NCBI GenBank assembly: GCA_015689705.1 | Contig: WVSN01000006.1 | Span: 124,001-188,000, forward strand | DNA length: 64,000 bases | Source: Rhodobacterales bacterium HKCCE3408 | Lineage (GTDB): Bacteria; Pseudomonadota; Alphaproteobacteria; Rhodobacterales; Rhodobacteraceae | Direction of reading: 5' to 3' | Shown: positions 23,340 to 31,008 of the stretch, piece after piece | How positions within the stretch are numbered: the stretch's first letter is position 1 | How the letters are laid out: every line of letters starts with the position of its first letter | Notes under the pieces: generated by a model | Told to the model about the DNA's origin: nothing | What the model saw: only the letters and a program-made list of their open reading frames with translations | Database searches by the model: none | Translations under genes and position numbers: made by a program

Positions 23340-25321
23340 TGGTCACAGATACCGAGGTTCGTATAGACGAGCCCGAGCAGCCGCGCATCGTACTGCGCGC
23401 CATCACCGTCATCGGCATCCTGCTGTCGCTGTTCCAGCTCTGGGCCGCCGGGCTTCAGCCGCTCGGACTGTTTTTTCAGCGCCCGATCCACCTCGGATTC
23501 ATCCTCGTCCTGTGTTTCCTCATCTACCCGGTCTGGGGCAAGTCGCGGCCGCGCGGCGTTCTCGGCTGGATCATCGATGGCACCCTGATCGTCTGCGGCA
23601 TTCTCGTCGGTGCCTGGTTGCCGGTGAACATCGACATCATCGCCAACCAGATCTTTCCCCGAACGATCGACGTGGTCGTGGGCATCATCACCGTTCTCGT
23701 CGTGCTCGAGGCGGCGCGGCGCGCGGTCGGCCTCGGCATGACGATCATCGGGGCGTTCTTCCTCGTCTACGCCTTTGCCGGCAGCCGAGGTGAACTGCCC
23801 TTCCTCGCCGACTGGATGCCCGGCATCCTGAACCATCGCGGCTATTCGCTCGACCGGGTCGCCAGCCAGATGACGCTCGGTGCCGAAGGGATTTTTGGCC
23901 TGCCACTCGGCGTGGCGGCGACCTTCATCTTCGTCTTCGTCCTGTTCGGCGCCTTCCTCGAGGTCACCGGTGCCGGCAAGTTCTTCATCGACCTCGCCTA
24001 CGCCTCGACCGGCAGGCAGCGCGGCGGCCCCGCGAAAGCAGCGGTGATCGCGTCGGCCGGCATGGGCTCGATTTCCGGCTCGGCCATCGCCAACGTCGTG
24101 ACGACCGGCGCCTTCACCATCCCGCTGATGAAGCGGCTCGGCTACCGGCCGGCACAGGCCGGCGGCATCGAGGCCGCCGCCTCGACCGGCGGGCAGATCA
24201 TGCCGCCGCTGATGGGCGCAGGCGCCTTCCTGATGTCGGAATTCACGCGGGTGCCGTATGTCGACATCGTGCTGGTGTCGATCTTTCCGGCCATCCTCTA
24301 TTTCGGCGCCGTCTACCTTCTAGTGCACATCGCCGCAGTGAAGCAGGGCATGACCGGACTGTCCGAGGACGAACTGCCGAGCGTGCGGGCGGTGCTCGCC
24401 GAGGGCTGGCATTTCCTCCTGCCGCTCGTGGCGCTGGTGGCGCTGCTGGTCGCCGGTTACTCGCCCATGCGGGTCGGCTTCTATGCCATCGTTTCGGTGG
24501 TCGCCGCCGCATCGGCGCGGGCGCTCTGGACCTTCCTCGCAAACTCGCCCTCCGCGGGCGGCTTCGTCGCGCTGTGTCGGCGCGGCATCGAACTCACGCT
24601 CGAAGCGCTCGAGATCGGCGCACGTAACGCGGTGGCGGTGTCGATGGCCTGTGCGGTCGCCGGTATCATCGTCGGCGTCGTCGGCCTCACTGGCCTCGGG
24701 CTGAAGTTCTCGGCCATGATGATCGCCTTCTCGGGCGGCAACCTCGTGCTGGCGCTGATCCTGGTTCTGATCGCAAGCCTTATCCTTGGCATGGGCCTGC
24801 CGGTCACGGCCGCCTACATCGTGCTCATCATCCTCGTCGGCCCGGCGCTGACCGAGGAGTTCGGTATTCCGCTCCTGATCGCGCACCTCGTGGTGTTCTG
24901 GTACTCGCAGGACAGCAACGTCACGCCGCCGGTGGCGCTGGCCGGATTCGCCGGCGCGGCCATCGCGGGATCGAAACCGATGGAGACGAGTCTGCAGGCG
25001 TGGAAATTCGCCAAGGGCCTCTACCTCATCCCGCTCTTCATGGTGTTCAACGAGTCCATCATCCTTGGCGGACCGCTCCCGCTGGTGATCTGGAACGGCT
25101 TCATCGCGATCGTCGCGCTGGTGGGGTTCGCCGCCGCGCTCGAGGGTTTCCTGTGGCGCGCCATGCCAATCTGGCAGCGCGCATTGATGGTGCCCGCCGT
25201 CATCGCCGTGTTCTGGCCGGATATCGCGATCGAGGCCGCTGGCACGGCCTTCATCCTTGCGTTGCTCGGGCTCAACTGGTGGGGCAGCCGTGGCGCCGCC
25301 TCCGGCCCGCAATCCGCCTGA
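23339..25321 (+). CDS. TRAP transporter fused permease (4TM/12TM), TAXI type
   Basis: A 660-residue polytopic permease in which the small DctQ-like and large DctM-like subunits are fused, the usual form in TAXI systems. The N-terminal part holds four helices including FPRTIDVVVGIITVLVVLEA. The large part has AAVIASAGMGSISGSAIANV, GGIEAAASTGGQIMPPLMG and LILGMGLPVTAAYIVL, which are signature loops. Transport is driven by an ion gradient using the upstream receptor. Confidence 0.93.
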   Translation: MVTDTEVRIDEPEQPRIVLRAITVIGILLSLFQLWAAGLQPLGLFFQRPIHLGFILVLCFLIYPVWGKSRPRGVLGWIIDGTLIVCGILVGAWLPVNIDIIANQIFPRTIDVVVGIITVLVVLEAARRAVGLGMTIIGAFFLVYAFAGSRGELPFLADWMPGILNHRGYSLDRVASQMTLGAEGIFGLPLGVAATFIFVFVLFGAFLEVTGAGKFFIDLAYASTGRQRGGPAKAAVIASAGMGSISGSAIANVVTTGAFTIPLMKRLGYRPAQAGGIEAAASTGGQIMPPLMGAGAFLMSEFTRVPYVDIVLVSIFPAILYFGAVYLLVHIAAVKQGMTGLSEDELPSVRAVLAEGWHFLLPLVALVALLVAGYSPMRVGFYAIVSVVAAASARALWTFLANSPSAGGFVALCRRGIELTLEALEIGARNAVAVSMACAVAGIIVGVVGLTGLGLKFSAMMIAFSGGNLVLALILVLIASLILGMGLPVTAAYIVLIILVGPALTEEFGIPLLIAHLVVFWYSQDSNVTPPVALAGFAGAAIAGSKPMETSLQAWKFAKGLYLIPLFMVFNESIILGGPLPLVIWNGFIAIVALVGFAAALEGFLWRAMPIWQRALMVPAVIAVFWPDIAIEAAGTAFILALLGLNWWGSRGAASGPQSA

Positions 25322-25381
25322 TCGCGCCGCTGGCCTGAGGAATCCCCGGTGCTGCCCTTCTGCGAAGCGGTGTGCTGATGT

Positions 25382-27040
25382 ATGCTGGCTTTCGCCATGC
25401 CCGCCGAGGTGCCGGATACGCTCGCGGCGGCCCGGGATGCCTATCGCAGAGGTGACTGGGCTGACGCCACCGCTCTTTTCCTGAGCGCCGATGCCGATAT
25501 CGGGTTGTCTCCAGACGATCTCGAGGACCTCGTCTGGGCGGCGGGAATTTCGGCAAACGACGCCCAGATGCTTACCGCGCTCGAGCGTCTCTATGCCCAT
25601 CATTCCGCAGCGGACGACCACGCCGAAAGCGCGCGGACAGCCTTCTGGAGCGGCCTGCGCAACATGATGATCGGCGAGGTCGGGCTAGGCTCGGGCTGGC
25701 TGCAACGGGCGGCAAAGCACGCCGAACAGACCGAAGAGACGTGCGTGCAGCGCGGTTATCTGCTTCTGCCGCAGGTCTTCATGCACCGCGCGAAAGGTGC
25801 GTACGAAGACGCCGTCGCTGTCGCCGACCGCGCCCTGCAGTTTGGCGAGACCTGCGGCGATCCCGACCTCGTCGCACTGGCCGGAAGCCTGAAGGGCGGG
25901 CTGCTGTTCCGGCTCGGCCGGATCGACGAGGGGTATCTGCCCATCGACGAGACCATGCTGCTGGCCAATGGCGGGAAGCTGTCGCCGATCGTCACCGGCG
26001 TCGTCTATTGCGAGATCGTCGCCTCCTGCTGCCGCGTGCTGGAGATGGTGCGCGCCCGCGAATGGACCGCAATCCTGAACGACTGGTGCCGCCAGAACCC
26101 GCAAGCCAAGGCCTTCAACGGCGTCTGCCAGATGCACCGCGCCGAAGTGCTTCAGCTCGAGGGCCACTGGACCGAGGCGTATTCCGAAGCCGAGCGCGCG
26201 GGTCTCGGCCTGATCGGAACGACCGAACGGACGGCGCGGGCCAATGCGGCCTATCGGCGGGGCGAGATCCTCCGGCTGCGGGGCCGTCTGTCCGAGGCAG
26301 AGACCGAATACCGCCTCGCAGGGGAAATCGGCATCGACCCGCAGCCGGGGCTGGCGCTTCTGAAGCTGGCGGAGGGTCGCGCCGCCGAGGCCGCGTCGAT
26401 GATCGAACGGGCGCTCCGGACAGCCGGGGACATGCCCCGCAAGGCCGCGCTTCTGCCGGCTGCAACGGATATCCGCATCGCTGCCGGCGACCTCGACGCT
26501 GCCGGGGCCGCCTGCGCCGAAATGGAGGACATCGCCCGGCATTACGGGACCGAAGTGCTGATGCGGGTGGCCGACCAGGGCGCCGGCCGGCTTGCCTCGG
26601 CCCGGGGCGATCATGTCGCGGGGATCGAGGCGCTGACCCGTGCGCGCCGCTACTGGTCGGATTTCGGTGCGCCGTATCTGGAGGGCTGCCTTCGCCTCGA
26701 CATCGCGCGCGCGCTCATCGAACTGGGCGACACGGAAAGCGCGCGGATCGAACTGGAAGCGGCCGAAAAGACCCTGGCCGACCTCGGCGCCGATCCGGAC
26801 CTGGCAGGTGCACGGGCCGCGCTGTCGGAGCTGACCGCGCCACGGGGCGGCGGTCTGACGCATCGCGAACGCGAGGTGCTGCGCATGATGGCGGAGGGCG
26901 GAACCAATCCGCAGATCGCCGCCGAGCTCCGACTGAGCCCGAAGACGGTGAACCGGCATGTCGAAAACATCTTCGGCAAGCTCGGAGTCGGATCGCGCGC
27001 CGCCGCGGTCGCGGTCGCACTGAAATCGGGCGACATCTGA
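25382..27040 (+). CDS. LuxR-type regulator with TPR-like sensor region
   Basis: A 552-residue protein whose first 480 residues are helical, TPR-like repeats (for example AARDAYRRGDWADATALFLSA and LRLRGRLSEAETEYRLAGEI). It ends in a LuxR/FixJ-type helix-turn-helix (LTHREREVLRMMAEGG, LSPKTVNRHVENIFGKLGV). There is no ATP-binding domain as in MalT. A second start at 25397 (MPAEVPDT) is equally possible; neither has a clear ribosome binding site. It precedes a flavin monooxygenase with a perfect palindrome between, so it probably controls that gene. Confidence 0.85.
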   Translation: MLAFAMPAEVPDTLAAARDAYRRGDWADATALFLSADADIGLSPDDLEDLVWAAGISANDAQMLTALERLYAHHSAADDHAESARTAFWSGLRNMMIGEVGLGSGWLQRAAKHAEQTEETCVQRGYLLLPQVFMHRAKGAYEDAVAVADRALQFGETCGDPDLVALAGSLKGGLLFRLGRIDEGYLPIDETMLLANGGKLSPIVTGVVYCEIVASCCRVLEMVRAREWTAILNDWCRQNPQAKAFNGVCQMHRAEVLQLEGHWTEAYSEAERAGLGLIGTTERTARANAAYRRGEILRLRGRLSEAETEYRLAGEIGIDPQPGLALLKLAEGRAAEAASMIERALRTAGDMPRKAALLPAATDIRIAAGDLDAAGAACAEMEDIARHYGTEVLMRVADQGAGRLASARGDHVAGIEALTRARRYWSDFGAPYLEGCLRLDIARALIELGDTESARIELEAAEKTLADLGADPDLAGARAALSELTAPRGGGLTHREREVLRMMAEGGTNPQIAAELRLSPKTVNRHVENIFGKLGVGSRAAAVAVALKSGDI

Positions 27041-27048
27041 CTTCCGTC

Positions 27049-27066
27049 ATGGGTCGAATGACCCAT
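27049..27066. promoter_or_regulatory. Candidate LuxR-regulator operator upstream of the monooxygenase
   Basis: ATGGGTC and GACCCAT form a perfect 7-base inverted repeat around GAAT. It starts 8 bases after the LuxR-type gene stop and ends about 90 bases before the monooxygenase ATG. Symmetry and placement suit a dimeric LuxR-type protein; a weak terminator is the alternative. Confidence 0.5.
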
Positions 27067-27158
27067 AGAGGTTTTCCGGCGACATGGGGTCTTCTCACGA
27101 TGAAGGGGTCCCGGCGCGGTCCTACGCTCGTCCTCGACACCAATCGAGGAGAGACGCA

Positions 27159-28382
27159 ATGCAATCCGACACGCTTCCCCGGTCCCGGTCCGGCCGCGAT
27201 CCCGCAGACCTCGTCGAGGCGGGCAACCTGATCCGAACGGGGGCTGACGCCTTCGATGGGACGGATACGACCGTCTCTGCCAGTAGCGGGCCGGAACGGG
27301 TGCCGGTCGCCGTGATCGGCGCCGGTCAGGCCGGCCTTTCAGTCAGCTACCATCTGAAACAGCACAGGATCGAACACGTGGTTCTCGACGCGGCCGAGCG
27401 CATCGGGGACGTCTGGCGCAACCGGTGGGACTCCCTGAAACTCTTCACTCCGGCGAAGTTTGACGGGCTCGACGGCTATCCCTTCCCCGCGCACCGCGAC
27501 ACATTCCCGACGAAGGACCAGATGGCCGACTATCTCGAGGCCTATGCGGCGAAGTTCCGGCTTCCGGTCAGAGTGGCGACGCCGGTCGTCAGGCTCAGCC
27601 GTTCCGGCGCGGGCTACCGGATCGAAACCACGCAGGGCACGATCGAAGCCGGGTCCGTCGTTGTCGCGGCGGCCGGCTACCAGGCGCCGAGGATTCCGGA
27701 TTTCGCGACCGGACTGGACGACGAGATCGTCCAGCTCCACAGCCGGGCATACCGCAATCCCTCCCAGATCCCGGACGGCCCCGTTTTGCTTGTCGGGGCC
27801 GGCAATTCCGGGGCGGAGATCGCCATGGACCTCGCCAAGACACACGAGGTCTGGCTGGCAGGGCGACCGGTCGGGCACATTCCGTTCGACATCGCCGGGT
27901 TCATGGGGCGGAAGCTTCTGGTCCGGGTCGTCGTCCGGGGCATGTTCCACCACCTGCTGACGATGCGGACGCCGCCGGGCCGCAAGTTCCGCGCCAAGAT
28001 GCAGAACCGCGGAATGCCGCTGATCCGGACACGGCCCGGCCAGCTCGAGCGTGCCGGGGTGAAACGCATCGGCCGGATCACCGGGTTGCAGGGCGGCCTG
28101 CCAGTGGCCGAGGACGGCAAGCGCATCGATTGCCGCACCGTCGTCTGGTGCACCGGATATCACCCCGGTTTCGACTGGATCGACCTGCCGGTTCTCGGCA
28201 GCGGCGGACATCCCCGGCACCGGTTCGGCAAGGCCACCGATATCGACGGGGTCTATTTCATGGGCCTGCATTTCCAGTACGCCGTCTCCTCGACCATGGT
28301 GTCTGGTGTCGGTCGGGACGCGCGCCGCATTGCCGGCTGGATCGCAGCCGATCAGCGGGTCCGGTCCTCCGCTTCGGGTTGA
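27159..28382 (+). CDS. NAD(P)/FAD-dependent monooxygenase (flavin-containing, CzcO/YUCCA-like)
   Basis: A 407-residue flavoprotein with an FAD-binding GAGQAG motif at residues 54-59, a middle sequence LKLFTPAKFDGLDGYPFP, and a second dinucleotide site LLVGAGNSGAEIAMDLA for NADPH. It ends with VVWCTGYHPGFDWI, a conserved late motif of these enzymes. Members oxygenate or oxidise small substrates. About 45 variable N-terminal residues precede the first motif; the ATG at 27159 is supported by GAGGAGAG. Regulation by the upstream LuxR-type protein is likely. The substrate is not known. Confidence 0.85.
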   Translation: MQSDTLPRSRSGRDPADLVEAGNLIRTGADAFDGTDTTVSASSGPERVPVAVIGAGQAGLSVSYHLKQHRIEHVVLDAAERIGDVWRNRWDSLKLFTPAKFDGLDGYPFPAHRDTFPTKDQMADYLEAYAAKFRLPVRVATPVVRLSRSGAGYRIETTQGTIEAGSVVVAAAGYQAPRIPDFATGLDDEIVQLHSRAYRNPSQIPDGPVLLVGAGNSGAEIAMDLAKTHEVWLAGRPVGHIPFDIAGFMGRKLLVRVVVRGMFHHLLTMRTPPGRKFRAKMQNRGMPLIRTRPGQLERAGVKRIGRITGLQGGLPVAEDGKRIDCRTVVWCTGYHPGFDWIDLPVLGSGGHPRHRFGKATDIDGVYFMGLHFQYAVSSTMVSGVGRDARRIAGWIAADQRVRSSASG

Positions 28383-28436
28383 GCGGCTCTGACCGAGGCC
28401 GCGGCCGGGACCCGGAACACAACCGTTACGGCCAGA

Positions 28437-28473
28437 CCTGCGCAATCTGGATAAATGGTGCGCTTTGCGGCTT
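28437..28473 (+). promoter_or_regulatory. Candidate AraC/XylS operator, copy 1
   Basis: Two 15-base direct half-sites, TGCGCAATCTGGATA and TGCGCTTTGCGGCTT, are separated by 5 bases. Both fit TGCG-N6-GG-like XylS-type boxes. The same 37-base layout recurs at 30477-30513 with 27 identical positions. It lies in the 355-base gap before the outer-membrane protein gene, about 265 bases ahead of its ATG. The rest of that gap shows no gene. Confidence 0.6.
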
Positions 28474-28737
28474 TCCCGGTATCCGGCCCGATCCTAACAC
28501 TCAGCCCGAGTAACGAGTGAACAGATTGCCGGCTTGGCTGGAACTTGAAGGTGCAAGGCGATGCCGGACCGCCGCGGATCCTGATAAAACTGGCCCGCTT
28601 TTGCCCAGGTCCCCAAACGAGGCAACGGCGGTGCAGAGGGTCCGCGGTATTTCGGTATGGCGGATTGTCCGGGTGGTGCCATGGCGACCCGTGACAGGAA
28701 ACCAGCGCCTGAACGAATGATTTTGAGGAGAAAACAG

Positions 28738-29355
28738 ATGAGCAGAATGGCACTCGCCGCCGCCCTTTCCATCGCCGCCGCACCCGCGCTGGCCGGAGGG
28801 CTCGACACCCCTGCCCCGACGCCTGTCGTCGTCGCACCGGCCGCCGCGCCTGTGACCGACTGGTCCGGCGCCTATGTCGGTCTGCAGTACGACACGATTG
28901 CCGACGGTTTTCTCGACAACGGTGTCGCCGGCTCTTTCACCGTAGAAGGCCAAGTCTACGGCATATTCGGAGGATACCGGTTCGATTTTGGCCAGTTGGT
29001 GGTCGGCGGCGAAGTCGATTACATGATGGGCGACGGCGACATCACCGCCGGCGCTGCGGTAACGGCCGTCGATTACGACCGGCTCCTGCGCGTCGGCATC
29101 GAAGGCGGTTTCGATCTTGGCCGGGCGCTCGTCTACGGGACCGCGGGCTATGCCGATATCGACATTTCCGCCGGAGCGGGCTCGCTGGACAGCAGCGGAT
29201 ACTTCTACGGCCTTGGCGTCGACATACTTGCGACCGACCGGGTCGTGATCGGTGTCGAGGCGCTGCGTCACCAGTTCGACGATTTCGACGGCCCTGCCGC
29301 CGGTGCGGAGCTCGAGGTGACGACGGTCGGCGTAAACGTCGGCTTCCGGTTCTGA
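28738..29355 (+). CDS. Outer-membrane beta-barrel protein
   Basis: A 205-residue protein with a signal peptide ending near PALAGG. A short Pro/Ala/Val-rich linker leads to a barrel with alternating strands, beginning DWSGAYVGLQYDT and including FGGYRFDFGQLVVGGEVDY, and a C-terminal phenylalanine (VGVNVGFRF), the usual signal for outer-membrane assembly. It resembles small OmpA-like/Opa-like barrels of alphaproteobacteria. GAGGAG before the ATG fixes the start. An AraC-type box lies upstream and the AraC gene downstream. Confidence 0.87.
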   Translation: MSRMALAAALSIAAAPALAGGLDTPAPTPVVVAPAAAPVTDWSGAYVGLQYDTIADGFLDNGVAGSFTVEGQVYGIFGGYRFDFGQLVVGGEVDYMMGDGDITAGAAVTAVDYDRLLRVGIEGGFDLGRALVYGTAGYADIDISAGAGSLDSSGYFYGLGVDILATDRVVIGVEALRHQFDDFDGPAAGAELEVTTVGVNVGFRF

Positions 29356-29398
29356 CCGGAAAGCGACGGCCCGTCACGCGGCCTGATCCGACAACTGC

Positions 29399-29423
29399 AC
29401 GCCCGTCGCAAAGCGGCGGGCGT
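29399..29423 (+). terminator. Hairpin after the outer-membrane protein gene
   Basis: ACGCCCGTCGC pairs with GCGGCGGGCGT over 11 bases (one G-U) around an AAA loop, about 43 bases after the stop codon. The T-run is poor. Its strength and location suggest the end of a single-gene transcript. Confidence 0.6.
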
Positions 29424-29515
29424 ATGTTCGATGTGACCGGTCGCATGTTCATGCTATCTTTCGGTTAGCTTCGGCCTCACATGAATTCTCAGGTTCAGAT
29501 TTCGGCATTCGGCCC

Positions 29516-30457
29516 ATGGGCAAGTTCACACTGATCGGACGGTACGGGCAGAACAGCTGCGGCTCGAAGCATCCGCTTTTCTCCAGTCAAAGCCCACTCC
29601 GGCTGCACGACAACGCGGGCGGTCGGGCCGAAGTGTCACGCGCGCTGCTCGGCGAGATGGCGGTCGGGCGCGTCTCCTCCAGCGGCCATGACGTTACCGT
29701 CCGGGAAAGCGTCCACCCCACGATTCTCGTGCCACGCTACGGGACGGTCAGGACGGAAATCGACGGCCGGTCTGTCGCGGCAGAGAACGGACAGGGGCTC
29801 GTGCTCGGCCGCGGTCGGCGCGACACACGGGTCGAGCCAGACTCCGAGGGCCGATTCCTCGCCTACGTTTTTCTTCTGCCCTCGGACTCCTTCGACGCCC
29901 TTCCGCTCGTCGAAAGCCGTCGCGGCGTGATACTGGAGTCCGGCCGGTCCGGGAACGTGCGCCAGGCGCTTGCGCTGTCCCGGATGCTCGCCGATCAGCT
30001 CGAGGACGGGTCCTCGCTGCTCGATCGCCCCGGCGCCTCGCGAAGCTGGTTCGAGCTTCTGTCCTCCGCCCTGTCGGACGGAGCGCGCGAGATGGCGGAC
30101 GAGCTGCAGGATCTCCGCGTCGACGGCACCGCCGCGCAGATCCACGTGCGACGGGCCGAGGAATTCATGACCGCCCATTTCGACGAGGTGTTCACCACGT
30201 CCGATGTGGCGCGGGTGCTCGGCATCTCGATCCGCACGCTGGAGACTGCATTCCGGCAGGTCCGCGACGAATCCCCCGCCCGGATCCTCAACCGGATCCG
30301 GCTGAACGCGGCGCGACGGGCCCTGCTGTCGCCCGATGGCCCGGCCACTGTGACCGAGGTCTGCATGGAGTGCGGCTTCGGCCATCAGGGCCGCTTCAGC
30401 GCCGCCTACCGCGCCGCTTTCGGCGAACTCCCCTCGACGACCATCAAGCGCCGGTAG
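29516..30457 (+). CDS. AraC/XylS-family transcriptional regulator
   Basis: A 313-residue regulator. The N-terminal 200 residues resemble the AraC_binding_2/cupin-like sensor (VHPTILVPRYGTVRTEIDG, GQGLVLGRGRR). The C-terminal domain carries two helix-turn-helix motifs, FTTSDVARVLGISIRTLETAFR and a second with TEVCMECGFGHQGRFSAAYR, where the usual F-x-x-x-S-x-F-x-R-x-F core is slightly changed. It lies between two matching XylS-type boxes, so it is the likely activator of the outer-membrane protein and of the envelope genes downstream. No obvious ribosome binding site precedes the ATG. Confidence 0.87.
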   Translation: MGKFTLIGRYGQNSCGSKHPLFSSQSPLRLHDNAGGRAEVSRALLGEMAVGRVSSSGHDVTVRESVHPTILVPRYGTVRTEIDGRSVAAENGQGLVLGRGRRDTRVEPDSEGRFLAYVFLLPSDSFDALPLVESRRGVILESGRSGNVRQALALSRMLADQLEDGSSLLDRPGASRSWFELLSSALSDGAREMADELQDLRVDGTAAQIHVRRAEEFMTAHFDEVFTTSDVARVLGISIRTLETAFRQVRDESPARILNRIRLNAARRALLSPDGPATVTEVCMECGFGHQGRFSAAYRAAFGELPSTTIKRR

Positions 30458-30476
30458 GCCGCACCAGCCGGAACGG

Positions 30477-30513
30477 CCTGCGCAAATCGGACAATCACTG
30501 CGCATAGCGGCTT
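30477..30513 (+). promoter_or_regulatory. Candidate AraC/XylS operator, copy 2
   Basis: Half-sites TGCGCAAATCGGACA and TGCGCATAGCGGCTT lie 5 bases apart, the same geometry as the copy before the outer-membrane protein gene. It begins 20 bases after the AraC gene and ends about 95 bases before the GlsB-like ATG, a position suited to activating that promoter. Confidence 0.6.
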
Positions 30514-30607
30514 GCGAGACATCCCCGCCAATCGCGAAAGATTATTTCAACGTGCTTTCCCGTCCGTCCGTTCGGGGAAAGCGCGGGGCGATCGGGGGAG
30601 GATCAAA

Positions 30608-30967
30608 ATGAAGCCAATTCTGTCAGCGCGCCTGCCAGCCATCGCGGCGCTTGCCGCTCTGCCGACGGCGGCATTCTCTCAGGATGCCGCGCAAGCCGTC
30701 GGAGCCGGCGTCGGCCTGGTGATCGGACTTCTCATCGCCATCGTCGTCGGCGCCGTGGTCGGCTGGATTGCCAGCCTGATCGTCGGCGGATCCGGCGGCA
30801 GCTTCTGGGTCGACGTCCTGGTCGGGATCGGAGGGTCGCTGATCGCCAGCTACCTCTTCCCGGCGATCGGCATCCCTCTTGGCGGTGGCGCGATCGGCGC
30901 CTTCATCGCCGCCGTGATCGGGGCCGTGATCCTTCTGCTCATCATTCGACTGGTCCGGCGCGCCTGA
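30608..30967 (+). CDS. GlsB/YeaQ/YmgE-type stress-response membrane protein
   Basis: A 119-residue protein. After a signal-like first helix (to about AAFSQ) it has three glycine-rich membrane helices: VGLVIGLLIAIVVGAVVGWI, a middle helix around ASYLFPAIGIPLGGG, and a last helix ending in basic residues. This is the Transgly_assoc (GlsB/YeaQ/YmgE) pattern, a family linked to stress but without a known activity. A GGGGGAGGA site precedes the ATG at 30608. The cleavable-looking N-terminus is an addition compared with E. coli YeaQ. Confidence 0.85.
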   Translation: MKPILSARLPAIAALAALPTAAFSQDAAQAVGAGVGLVIGLLIAIVVGAVVGWIASLIVGGSGGSFWVDVLVGIGGSLIASYLFPAIGIPLGGGAIGAFIAAVIGAVILLLIIRLVRRA

Positions 30968-31008
30968 CCCTCACTGCCCACGCCCCCGCCTATTCAGGAG
31001 ACATGGAC

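Noticed and set aside
29440-29500. Third AraC-type box upstream of the AraC gene itself
   Set aside because: TGCTATCTTTCGGTTA resembles one half-site but spacing is off by one and no second half-site is present at the right distance.
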